Assembly (NCBI GenBank): GCA_023412455.1
Contig: JAEYNQ010000131.1
Location: 1-22,873 of the forward strand
DNA length: 22,873 bases
Direction: 5' to 3'
From: Bacillota bacterium
GTDB lineage: Bacteria > Bacillota > Clostridia > Lachnospirales > Cellulosilyticaceae
Numbering within the stretch: position 1 is the stretch's first letter; each line of letters starts with the position of its first letter. The notes under the pieces were generated by a model, which was not told the origin of the DNA, made no database searches, and saw only the letters and a list, made by a program, of their open reading frames with translations. A program made the position numbers and the translations under genes. Below, one piece after another: positions 1 through 8,068 of this stretch.

Positions 1-2
1 AT

Positions 3-818
3 ATTGAGGCTTGGACGGGAGTAGATATGCAATCTAAAGCCCAATTTTCACTACTAGGGTTTGTTAGTAGATTATTATGGCCCGAAAGATTAAATAAGAT
101 AGTATTAAAAAATGGAATAACCAACAATGGTAATTTTAAATTTATAGACGAAGAGATTGAGACATGGGTAGATAGTTATAAAACAGTATTACCCATATAT
201 AGTATAGAATTTATGTTGGAAATTAGAAAAAAATACACATCATATAGTGAGTATATGAATGACCCAAAGATTAAAATGAATGATTTTTATCAGTATATAG
301 TTTACTTTTTTGAACGCTTAGAGAAAAAGATTGAAACGGATATATTAGAAGATATGATCATGGGTGAAACATATATAATGGAGGCGCTTAAGAACTGTCC
401 AATAGTAAAAGAAATTAGTAAAGATAATATGTTAAAAGATATGTTTAATGCTATTTGGGATAGACAAACTTCAGATATTAGATTAGAAGACAATAATATT
501 GGGGGAAAGCAGAATAGAGATATTAATAAGACAAGAAAGCTAGATAGAGCTTTTAAGGAGCTACAGGGAGTAACCGATAGGACACAGATGAAGAGAATTA
601 ACAGATTATTAAATACAATAATTGAACAGGCAAAATTATTATATCCACAAGTAAAATCAGTACAAAAATATCAGTTTAATAATTATGAGGAGAAAAAAAT
701 TATTGGAGATCGCTTAGATGAATTTAGGGAATTGGCAACTGAAATAGTCAATGAAGTTAAAGAGAATATAGCTATAAGCGCAGATAAACTATCATTAGAT
801 CCCCCTTTAGTTGACTAA
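3..818 (+). CDS. C-terminal part of a large protein, possibly RdrA (RADAR ATPase), cut by window edge
   Basis: The reading frame is open to the left edge of the window: codons before the ATG at 27 are all sense, so this is probably the 3' end of a longer gene rather than a 263-residue protein. The visible part looks soluble and mostly helical, rich in Lys, Glu, Asn and Ile, with no signal peptide, membrane segment, Walker motif or catalytic signature that I can recognise. The only functional clue is position. The next gene encodes an RdrB-like deaminase, and in RADAR loci the ATPase gene rdrA lies directly upstream of rdrB. The AAA+ core of an RdrA would lie outside the window. The link to RdrA is therefore inference from context. 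Alternatives are an accessory RADAR protein or an unrelated helical protein. Confidence 0.5.
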   Translation: MEAWTGVDMQSKAQFSLLGFVSRLLWPERLNKIVLKNGITNNGNFKFIDEEIETWVDSYKTVLPIYSIEFMLEIRKKYTSYSEYMNDPKIKMNDFYQYIVYFFERLEKKIETDILEDMIMGETYIMEALKNCPIVKEISKDNMLKDMFNAIWDRQTSDIRLEDNNIGGKQNRDINKTRKLDRAFKELQGVTDRTQMKRINRLLNTIIEQAKLLYPQVKSVQKYQFNNYEEKKIIGDRLDEFRELATEIVNEVKENIAISADKLSLDPPLVD

Positions 819-827
819 TAGAGAAGA

Positions 828-1043
828 ATGGTAGAAAGTAGGTGATTAGTCATAAATACTCATAGGGCAATAATTGAAACATTATTCATTCAAATACCAC
901 CAGAACTCATTCTAGAGAAAATAAATTTTAAGTTTAAATGTAACTCTAAGGAATTAGTAGAGAGACTTAAGGAATCTATTACTCAATATTTATTAGAGGT
1001 ACTGCCTAATTATTCAGTAGATGAGAGAGAAAGGGTTTATAGT
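828..1043 (+). other. Coding-like gap upstream of the rdrB start with an in-frame TGA
   Basis: Between the upstream gene (stop at 816-818) and the TTG start at 1044 lie 225 bases. From 846 to 1043 the rdrB frame has 66 sense codons and no stop, and the translation looks like ordinary protein. No ATG, GTG or TTG occurs in frame in that stretch before 1044. An ATG at 828 is in frame but is closed by TGA at 843-845. A ribosome-binding-like AGTAGGTGA at 838-846 would suit a start near 852, where the codon is ATA. This could be an extended N terminus with a rare start, a nonsense-mutated gene, or an untranslated remnant. Confidence 0.5.
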
Positions 1044-3629
1044 TTGCTACAGGAATTTAATGATCATGATAATGTAAACTATATTTTTAATTGTATAAGA
1101 GAGTTTATTAAGAAGGTATTAGTAGAATATGATTATAAACCTTATTGCCGATTTGAGCAATTACTAAGGTGGAGACAGCTTGCTCATAAGGTTGACCAAG
1201 ATGTGCTGGTGGCGGCCTTTTTTGCTCAAAGAGATATAGAGAGCGGAAGAGAACGGACTAACTTTACTTGGGAGCCTGTTATTAAAACAGATAATTTTAG
1301 GCTACATAATATGCTACAAGAGGGCATGGCGGAAAACCATTTTCACCTTAAGGGCTCTGCTCCTTGTTATCAGTTGAGTTGGATTAGTTTAATGAATCGT
1401 GTGAAGGGGAGAAAAGAAGAGTATAAACAATCTACCATTGAGAGTAATAAGCTTAATCGTGATGTTTGGTTTGAAGAGGGGATAGCTAAACAGTCTATAA
1501 ATGATCTGGTGACAAAGGCAGCTGTTATTCGGAGTATTTTGTTTAGTGAGTTTTTGCATCCAGAGCTTAGTGCAAGGGATGTAGCAAGAGAGGAACAAGA
1601 AGTAGATGAACAAATAAACAATGAAGAAGAGACAAAAGAACATAGACTATCCATATTAATGAATAGTTTAATGGCTTCTAATGAACATTTAGTATTATAT
1701 TATGAGGATATTGAAGACCATTTGGCTATTTTGAGATGGCAATGTGCTTTAGAAATTCCTTTTCAAGGAAGAGAGTATCGAATAGATTACGCTATTGATA
1801 AGAGAAACTATACAGAGGATAATGATAACTACAACTTACTTCTCTATGGAGAGAGGAAGCTTATGTATGATTGCTTCAGAAAAATATTTGGTAATGGAGA
1901 TAAAACCTTACAGGATGAAAAGTATGAGCAATTATTTTATATCTATTTAATTATTAAAAATAGATTTCGAAGTGAAATGATTCAAGTGAATGAGAGAGTA
2001 GGGTTCAAGAACTTTTCTGATTATCAAGATAGGAAGACAGTTTTTCTAAAAAAAGAACCTATCCTTAGGAATGCAGTAAATTATATGGCTATTCAAGCTA
2101 CCCATAAGGAGCAGAATATATGTAAACTGGAAGTACGTATTGCGCCTGAAGATACACTTGATGAGACAATGAGAGAAATAAAAAGCATTGATACTTCCAC
2201 ACGCCATTCACCTATTAAAAGAAATGATATCAAATGGCTTATGAACAAAGAGAGGGGACAGATTACAAAACATTTACCTTATTCTCATTTTTATGTTATT
2301 CATGCCATTAAAGGAAGGGATGATAAGGGAGAAAAGGTACTTGGTAGCAAACAAAAAGAACTTTTACTTATGCGAGATGTTCAAAAGAGACGAAAAGCCA
2401 AGGATTTAGCTTACCAGCTCATGAATATGAGAGAAAAGAGGATGAGTACAGCAAGCCGTATTTATGGGGTGGATGCTGCCTCTAATGAGATTGGATGTAG
2501 GCCAGAAGTTTTTGCTCAAGCTTTTCGATTATTAAAGCAGCATACAGTATCCAAGCAATTTGACCGGCTTAAATACTTAGAATTACAACTTAATTTAGAA
2601 GAACATGGATTAAAAGAGAACCCTATTGAAGAGACCTTAGCTATTCCACCTATTAAGTTAACCTATCATGCAGGAGAAGATTTTTTGGATGTGGCAGATG
2701 GTCTTAGAGCCATAGACGAAGCCATAACCTATATGAACATGTCTTTTGGGGAAAGAATAAGCCATGCCTTAGCATTAGGTATTGATGTAAAGGAGTGGTA
2801 TCAGCTTAAAGATCGAACGATTGTTTTGCCTAAGCAAGATTACTTGGATAATGTTTGCTGGCTCATAAATAAGATTGACTTGTTACATATAGAAGTAGAA
2901 CAAAGTGCCTATAACTTATTACAGAGGGAATTTCGGTGGTACTTTGAAGAGATTTATGATATGAGGAAGGAAGATTTATTCCATGTAAACTATAGAGATT
3001 ATTATAATGCATGGTTTTTGCGTGGAGATAATCCTAAGTGCTATGAGAAAGGTGAATACTCGCAAGAACCTGCTATTTGTTTTTGGGATAGATGTAATAT
3101 CAATGAGCAGTTAGAAAGAGGAGAAGAGATTCGACATAATCGTATTGCTTCCCAGCTATACTATCGCTATCATTTTGATTTTAAAGTGAGAGAGCGAGGA
3201 GCAGAGATCATGAATAAAAAAGTAGAATTACCCTATATAAAAGTCGTTGAGGCAGTCCAAAAGGCAATGCAACAGAAGTTAAGAAGTAAAGGGATTGGTA
3301 TTGAGACTAATCCAAGCTCAAATTATTTAATAGGCACATTTAAACGTTATGATAAGCATCCTCTTATCAATTTCTATAATCTTGGGCTAACTTATGATGC
3401 AAAACGCATCAATGAATCTCCACAGTTAATGGTTTCAATTAATACGGATGATCAAGCAGTATTCGGAACTTACTTGGAGAATGAGTATGCCCTTATGGCG
3501 TTAGCTCTTCAAAAGGCAAAGGATGAAGAAGGACATGAACTTTATAATCAAGAGATGATTTATGATTGGCTTAATAGAATTCGCTTAATGGGGCTTCAGC
3601 AAAGCTTTTATGTTACGCATACTAGATGA
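1044..3629 (+). CDS. rdrB: RdrB-like adenosine deaminase of a RADAR-type anti-phage system
   Basis: This very large member of the adenosine deaminase superfamily keeps the whole signature in order (numbering from TTG 1044): HFHLKG with metal ligands H99 and H101, HAGE with H542 and E545, RISH with H574, ETNPSSN at 754-760, and NTDD with D802/D803, followed by an ExEYA-like stretch. Housekeeping ADA is about 350 residues; at 861 residues this protein has large insertions, as in RdrB. RdrB deaminates adenosine in RNA and/or adenine nucleotides during phage infection and works with the ATPase RdrA. The TTG start has an AGAAAGGG box 8 bases upstream. However, the same frame stays open back to 846 and reads like protein, so the true N terminus may lie about 60 residues earlier. 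There is no signal peptide, so it should be cytosolic. The family assignment is strong; the RADAR assignment rests on size and layout. Confidence 0.8.
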   Translation: MLQEFNDHDNVNYIFNCIREFIKKVLVEYDYKPYCRFEQLLRWRQLAHKVDQDVLVAAFFAQRDIESGRERTNFTWEPVIKTDNFRLHNMLQEGMAENHFHLKGSAPCYQLSWISLMNRVKGRKEEYKQSTIESNKLNRDVWFEEGIAKQSINDLVTKAAVIRSILFSEFLHPELSARDVAREEQEVDEQINNEEETKEHRLSILMNSLMASNEHLVLYYEDIEDHLAILRWQCALEIPFQGREYRIDYAIDKRNYTEDNDNYNLLLYGERKLMYDCFRKIFGNGDKTLQDEKYEQLFYIYLIIKNRFRSEMIQVNERVGFKNFSDYQDRKTVFLKKEPILRNAVNYMAIQATHKEQNICKLEVRIAPEDTLDETMREIKSIDTSTRHSPIKRNDIKWLMNKERGQITKHLPYSHFYVIHAIKGRDDKGEKVLGSKQKELLLMRDVQKRRKAKDLAYQLMNMREKRMSTASRIYGVDAASNEIGCRPEVFAQAFRLLKQHTVSKQFDRLKYLELQLNLEEHGLKENPIEETLAIPPIKLTYHAGEDFLDVADGLRAIDEAITYMNMSFGERISHALALGIDVKEWYQLKDRTIVLPKQDYLDNVCWLINKIDLLHIEVEQSAYNLLQREFRWYFEEIYDMRKEDLFHVNYRDYYNAWFLRGDNPKCYEKGEYSQEPAICFWDRCNINEQLERGEEIRHNRIASQLYYRYHFDFKVRERGAEIMNKKVELPYIKVVEAVQKAMQQKLRSKGIGIETNPSSNYLIGTFKRYDKHPLINFYNLGLTYDAKRINESPQLMVSINTDDQAVFGTYLENEYALMALALQKAKDEEGHELYNQEMIYDWLNRIRLMGLQQSFYVTHTR

Positions 3630-3683
3630 TTAATCTAAGAAAGACTTTTTTATTTATTAGGCTGATAAAGTAGGGAAATAGAC

Positions 3684-3729
3684 TCTAGGGTATCAAAGTG
3701 GAAATACTATGATACTCTAGAATTTTTTT
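3684..3729 (+). terminator. Rho-independent terminator after rdrB
   Basis: The arms at 3684-3695 and 3710-3721 form a 12-bp stem with one G-U wobble (CTAGGGTATCA against TGATACTCTAG plus an outer T-A pair) around a 14-base loop. Seven T residues follow at 3723-3729. It separates the accessory locus from the DUF5693 gene. Confidence 0.8.
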
Positions 3730-3770
3730 ATATACCATTTAGAAAAAGAAAATTTTGGTATGAAGCTTCT

Positions 3771-3789
3771 GCTATTTGCGCAAAATAGC
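3771..3789. repeat. Inverted repeat GCTATTT-N5-AAATAGC upstream of the DUF5693 gene
   Basis: These are perfect 7-base arms around GCGCA, containing the 10-base palindrome TTTGCGCAAA. The repeat sits 32 bases before the preferred ATG at 3821, in the untranslated leader or promoter region. It could be an operator or a leader hairpin. No regulator is identified and it may be chance in AT-rich DNA. Confidence 0.35.
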
Positions 3790-3820
3790 TTTACTAGTAG
3801 TGAGAGGCGGAGGTATAAGA

Positions 3821-5746
3821 ATGGGAAAGCTAGAGCGTGGATTGATCTATGGTGTAATGGCTGTATCCTTTATCATCTGTTTAGTGATAGGGGGGAGGCG
3901 TATAGTAAGTGAAGGGAAGGCACAAGGTGTGCGAATTGGTATTCGCTATGAGGATGTATTACACATGGCTTTTCAGCAGAATAAAGATGTGAGGGAATTA
4001 CTTATAAGGTATAAAGAGGCTGGAGCTACCAGTTTGCTGATAAAGGAGAATACTTTGCTTCCTGAGAGAGAGGGGGCAGTGGATAATGAAGTGAAGCAGG
4101 GGCATGTGAGGGTGCTAAGGGGGTATGAGGAAAATAATTTTTCTAAGACCATTGGACAAGTTAAGGTACCATTTACCTATATCGTGACGGAGGATAGAAC
4201 TATTGCTAATAGGATAGTTGAGAATCTTGAGAGAAAGGGGATTTTTGTTGATCACTTTGTGGTAGCTGGAGAGGAATATATAGAAATACGTGAGGAAGAG
4301 ATACTTACCAATGTTGGGGTAGGTTTTTCAGAAGAGGCCATAGTGTTAGGAGAAGAATTGGGCTATGAGATTTGGCCGGGGATTCGAAGTTGGCCAGAGA
4401 AGGTAAGGGACAAGGGTAAAAAGGGGGAAGAGAAGTTAGGTACCATTCCTGGAAATGGCCCCCTCTATTTTTTAGGGGATAGCATCCCAGGCTATACCTC
4501 CTTGGAAGTGATGGAGCTAGTTGCCAGAAGAGGCGTATTTTTTAGGGAATTTATAGCTCATAAGCAAGAGGGGTTTAACACTTTAGTAGCACAAGTCTAT
4601 AAGAAAAATAATAACTATCCTGTGATTCGGGAATTTGGAGATGATAATCTAAAGAGCTTTTCTACTCTTGAGACACTTAGTCGCTATAAGCTGGCCCTTA
4701 TAGAGAGAAAAAATCGCGCTTTTTTATTTAATATGCCTCAGGGGCCGGTGAGTAAGAGCAAAGGAGAAAAGGATTTAGAAGAGCTTATTAAGACCTTTAA
4801 AGAGGAGGCCCAAAAGGCAGGATACCTTATTGCTACGGAGCAAAACCATTATGAGCTGGAAGAAGGTCTAGGAATAGGAGGAAGGTGGGTAAGTAGCTTT
4901 TTAGCAGGTCTAGGAGCCATAGGCTTTTTTGTGCTCTTGATGAAGGATTTAAATAAGAAACACTTAGGTTATGGGGGAGCTTTAATAGGCATAATAGGCT
5001 ATGGTCTTCTTCTTAGTGTGAAGTTTGAACTGGCCATTAAACTCATGGCCTTATTTGGAGCCATTATTTCACCTGTCTATGCTGTTAGTCATTCGATGAA
5101 AAGTGAAAAAAGAAATTATAAAGAGACACTTGTTACCTTCCTTAAGGTTTGCCTGATTTCCTTAGGTGGAGGTTTAACGATTGTAGGTGTCTTATCCAGA
5201 AGTAGTTATAGTTTAGGCGTGGATCGTTTTACTGGGGTAAAGGTAGCCTACCTTTTGCCCATTCTAGCAGTTATAGGAATAGCACTTTATAAAAATAAGG
5301 AGAGCGAGAGCCAATCCATAAGGCAAATACTTCATCATAAAGTCACTTATCTAGCCTTGGGAGTGATAGGCTTATTGAGTGTTTTCTTTTTGATTTATGC
5401 CCTACGCAGTGGCAATACGACGGAGGTTCCTTACTTTGAAAAAGTAATAAGAGATGCTTTGACCCACTTTCTAGGGGTAAGACCACGTACGAAGGAATTT
5501 CTCATTGGTTATCCCTTTTTAATAGTAGCTTTGTATTGGGGAAATCATGAGAAATATCTCCCACTTGTTGCATTAGGAACCATAGGTCCTGTTTCATTGG
5601 TTAATACCTATGCCCATATCCACACACCTTTTCTTATCTCCCTATTACGCAGTAGTTATGGTATAATTCTAGGTATAGTTATAGGCTTTGTTTTATTACT
5701 GGCTATAAATAGAACAGTTAATTATGTACAAAAGAATAGAAAGTAG
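3821..5746 (+). CDS. DUF5693 family membrane protein
   Basis: This polytopic membrane protein has one N-terminal membrane segment (about residues 9-24), a long mostly extracytoplasmic region to about residue 350, then a C-terminal block of roughly eight hydrophobic segments. This layout matches DUF5693 proteins of Clostridia, whose biochemical role is unknown. They are often found near csaB and tagA-type genes for secondary cell-wall polymer and S-layer attachment. I chose ATG 3821 because GGCGGAGG at 3805-3812 is well spaced from it; an upstream in-frame TTG at 3776 lies inside the inverted repeat and has no good site. The TagA-like gene follows after 36 bases, suggesting co-transcription. 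A role in envelope polysaccharide handling is inference from neighbours. Confidence 0.75.
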   Translation: MGKLERGLIYGVMAVSFIICLVIGGRRIVSEGKAQGVRIGIRYEDVLHMAFQQNKDVRELLIRYKEAGATSLLIKENTLLPEREGAVDNEVKQGHVRVLRGYEENNFSKTIGQVKVPFTYIVTEDRTIANRIVENLERKGIFVDHFVVAGEEYIEIREEEILTNVGVGFSEEAIVLGEELGYEIWPGIRSWPEKVRDKGKKGEEKLGTIPGNGPLYFLGDSIPGYTSLEVMELVARRGVFFREFIAHKQEGFNTLVAQVYKKNNNYPVIREFGDDNLKSFSTLETLSRYKLALIERKNRAFLFNMPQGPVSKSKGEKDLEELIKTFKEEAQKAGYLIATEQNHYELEEGLGIGGRWVSSFLAGLGAIGFFVLLMKDLNKKHLGYGGALIGIIGYGLLLSVKFELAIKLMALFGAIISPVYAVSHSMKSEKRNYKETLVTFLKVCLISLGGGLTIVGVLSRSSYSLGVDRFTGVKVAYLLPILAVIGIALYKNKESESQSIRQILHHKVTYLALGVIGLLSVFFLIYALRSGNTTEVPYFEKVIRDALTHFLGVRPRTKEFLIGYPFLIVALYWGNHEKYLPLVALGTIGPVSLVNTYAHIHTPFLISLLRSSYGIILGIVIGFVLLLAINRTVNYVQKNRK

Positions 5747-5782
5747 AAAAAGGATAAGATTATTTGAGAAATGGGAGGCAAT

Positions 5783-6526
5783 ATGAAACAGCAAGAATGT
5801 GAAAAAATAGAGATTATGAATATTCCTATATATAATGTGACCATGACAGAGGCGTTGCAGCAGTTGGAGCACTTTTCAAAAGGAGAGAGGGTGCATCGTG
5901 TTTTCACTCCAAATCCTGAAATTATTATGTTAGCGAGAGAAAATACCAAGCTTTCTTCTATATTAAAGGAGGCTGACTTAGTGGTTCCCGATGGCATAGG
6001 TGTAGTGATTGCCTCTAAGCTTATGAAGGGAAGTTCTCTGAAAGAGCGTGTAGCAGGTTACGATATGGTTCAGAACACGATGAAACAAGCTGTAAGTAAG
6101 GGGTACAAGTATTATTTCTTTGGAAGCAAACCAGGGGTTGCTGAGAAAGCAGCAGAAGAAATGAGAAAGACCTACCCTGGTATTCAGATTGTAGGAACCC
6201 ATGATGGTTATTTTAAACCAGAAGAAAGTGAACAAATTGTGGAGGACATCAATAAGTCTGGTGCCAATATCCTTTTAGTAGCCTTAGGAGCGCCTAAACA
6301 AGAGCTTTGGATAGAAGAAAATAAAAAGAAGCTTACCCATGTGCGAGTGGCTATAGGGGTAGGTGGGAGTCTAGATGTTATGGCAGGCATGGTGAAAAGG
6401 GCGCCTCTCATTTATCAAAAGCTAGGTCTTGAATGGTTTTACCGCCTTATAAAAGAACCGACTCGCTTTGGACGTATGCTCGTGTTGCCTAAGTTTCTTA
6501 TTTATATTTTATTAGGCAAACAATAG
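5783..6526 (+). CDS. tagA: WecG/TagA/CpsF family glycosyltransferase
   Basis: This is a GT26 family enzyme of about 247 residues, the usual size. TagA transfers N-acetylmannosamine from UDP-ManNAc to undecaprenyl-linked GlcNAc, the committed step of wall teichoic acid linkage-unit synthesis; relatives build other surface polymers. Family signatures are present: FTPNPE with Thr and Asn, VVPDGIGV whose Asp matches the catalytic base (28 residues after the Thr, as in TagA of Thermoanaerobacter), FFGSKPG, LLVALGAPKQE and GVGGSLDVMAG, then the C-terminal LEWFYRL...EPTRFGR stretch that contacts membrane. ATG 5783 is preferred because GGGAGG at 5773-5778 precedes it; ATG 5771 overlaps that site and would add four residues. 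The exact sugar acceptor cannot be read from sequence. Confidence 0.88.
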   Translation: MKQQECEKIEIMNIPIYNVTMTEALQQLEHFSKGERVHRVFTPNPEIIMLARENTKLSSILKEADLVVPDGIGVVIASKLMKGSSLKERVAGYDMVQNTMKQAVSKGYKYYFFGSKPGVAEKAAEEMRKTYPGIQIVGTHDGYFKPEESEQIVEDINKSGANILLVALGAPKQELWIEENKKKLTHVRVAIGVGGSLDVMAGMVKRAPLIYQKLGLEWFYRLIKEPTRFGRMLVLPKFLIYILLGKQ

Positions 6527-6809
6527 ATAAAGTACTTAAAAAACCATGAAAAGATTATGTAAATTGTCTATAAGCTAGGCATATGTCAATAAGTTACTAA
6601 AATAAACTGCAAAATCCATAAGAATTATCATTTAAATGTTATTTTTTAGGGATTACTCCTAGAGGCCATGACTTAGTTTAGGACAATTATCCAAAACAAG
6701 GAAAAGCTTTTTATAAAAATAGTCAATAGTTTGGTCAGATTAAATATAGTATAGTAAATTAAGTCCAACGAGATAATTATTAATTCCAAACTAAGGGGGA
6801 AAAAATCTT
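6527..6809 (+). promoter_or_regulatory. Leader and promoter region of the sugar ABC ATPase gene
   Basis: This 283-base AT-rich gap has no ORF. It contains tandem TATAGT hexamers at 6745-6750 and 6750-6755, a TTGGTC at 6731-6736 that is too close to act as an ideal -35, and an imperfect inverted repeat GTTTAGGA/TCCAAAAC at 6676-6683 and 6690-6697. A promoter must lie here because the next gene has its own strong terminator and a distinct expression-type codon use. I cannot place it firmly. Confidence 0.3.
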
Positions 6810-7928
6810 ATGGCAGGATTAAAGTTAAAAAATATCGTAAAAAAGTACTCTAATGGTTTTGTAGCAGTTAAAGATTTTAACTTAGACATTGAAGACAAAG
6901 AATTTATTATATTTGTAGGCCCTTCTGGTTGTGGTAAATCTACAACACTTCGTATGATTGCTGGTCTTGAAGAAATTTCTTCAGGTGAATTATGGATCGA
7001 CGACAAACTTTGTAATGATGTAGCTCCTAAAGATCGTGATATTGCAATGGTATTCCAAAACTATGCTTTATATCCACATATGACTGTATATGATAATATG
7101 GCATTTGGTTTAAAACTTCGTAAAACGCCAAAAGAAGAAATCGACCGTCGTGTTCGTGAAGCAGCTAAAATTCTTGACATTGATCAATGCTTAGACCGTA
7201 AACCAAAAGCATTATCAGGTGGTCAAAGACAACGTGTTGCTATGGGTCGTGCTATGGTTCGTGAACCTAAAGTATTCTTATTAGATGAGCCTTTATCAAA
7301 CCTTGATGCAAAGCTTCGTGTACAAATGAGAACAGAGCTTTCTAAGATGCATCATAGATTACAAACAACATTTATCTACGTTACACATGACCAGGTTGAA
7401 GCTATGACACTTGGTACACGTATCGTAGTACTTAAAGATGGTGTAATTCAACAAGTGGATTCACCAAGCAAATTATTTGCACAGCCACAAAACCTTTTTG
7501 TAGCAGGATTCATCGGTTCTCCACAAATGAACATGATTGAAACAAAAGTTGTTAAAAAAGGAAACGGTCTGGTTCTTACATTTGGTTCAGTAGAAGTACC
7601 AGTAGTAGCTGAAAAAGCTAAAAAATTAATCGATGGTGGCTATGTAGGTAAAGACGTTATGATGGGTATCCGTCCTGGCGACATTACAGAACCTTCCTCA
7701 TTATTTGAAGAACAAAAACCAAACTATGCTTATGCAAAAGCAACTGTAGAAGTAGTTGAAATGCTTGGAGCAGAAAAGAACTATTATATGGTTTGCGAAG
7801 GCAATAACATTACAGGTTGCTTCCCAGCTTCTTGTACAGCAGTAGTTGATGATAAAGTAGATATTGCTATTGATACAACAAAAATCCATGTATTTGATTT
7901 AGAAACACAACTAACAATTACAAACTAA
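6810..7928 (+). CDS. MsmX/UgpC/MalK-type sugar ABC importer ATPase
   Basis: This 372-residue ATPase couples ATP hydrolysis to carbohydrate uptake by CUT1-type ABC importers. It has Walker A GPSGCGKST at 37-45, the Q-loop VFQNYALYPH at 81-90, the LSGGQ signature at 135-139, Walker B VFLLDE at 155-160, the D-loop SNLDA, the switch His at 193, and the C-terminal TOBE/regulatory domain (about 240-372) typical of MalK, UgpC and MsmX. No permease or solute-binding gene lies nearby, so it resembles stand-alone MsmX, which energises several sugar importers at once. Arginine is mostly CGT, whereas neighbouring genes favour AGA; together with an AAGGGGG ribosome site this suggests high expression. It is flanked by its own leader and terminator, so it is probably monocistronic. 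Confidence 0.88.
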   Translation: MAGLKLKNIVKKYSNGFVAVKDFNLDIEDKEFIIFVGPSGCGKSTTLRMIAGLEEISSGELWIDDKLCNDVAPKDRDIAMVFQNYALYPHMTVYDNMAFGLKLRKTPKEEIDRRVREAAKILDIDQCLDRKPKALSGGQRQRVAMGRAMVREPKVFLLDEPLSNLDAKLRVQMRTELSKMHHRLQTTFIYVTHDQVEAMTLGTRIVVLKDGVIQQVDSPSKLFAQPQNLFVAGFIGSPQMNMIETKVVKKGNGLVLTFGSVEVPVVAEKAKKLIDGGYVGKDVMMGIRPGDITEPSSLFEEQKPNYAYAKATVEVVEMLGAEKNYYMVCEGNNITGCFPASCTAVVDDKVDIAIDTTKIHVFDLETQLTITN

Positions 7929-7949
7929 GATTTATTTAATAAAATATAG

Positions 7950-7983
7950 AAAACCTTGTAGATTAGTACAAGGTTTTTTTTAT
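7950..7983 (+). terminator. Rho-independent terminator after the sugar ABC ATPase gene
   Basis: Perfect 10-base arms AAACCTTGTA (7951-7960) and TACAAGGTTT (7967-7976) enclose the loop GATTAG; A7950-T7977 extends the stem. A run of T to 7981 follows. It is the cleanest terminator in the window. Confidence 0.92.
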
Positions 7984-8068
7984 TTATGCTTTTTTTTTGA
8001 ACTATTATAGGATAAAATAGAAGATAAGATAGAGTAACTATATCATTTGAATTTAGGAGCTGATATAA

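Noticed and set aside
843..845. In-frame TGA read as selenocysteine in RdrB
   Set aside because: It would sit at codon 6, no selenoprotein of this family is known to me, and I see no convincing SECIS-type stem-loop directly after it.
3776..3820. TTG start at 3776 for the DUF5693 protein
   Set aside because: It lies inside an inverted repeat, has no ribosome site, and ATG 3821 has a well-spaced GGCGGAGG.
7997..8030. Promoter before the CdaR-like gene (TTGAAC with TAAAAT or TAAGAT)
   Set aside because: The spacers are 10 or 22 bases, neither compatible with a normal sigma-A promoter; one must exist nearby but I cannot place it.
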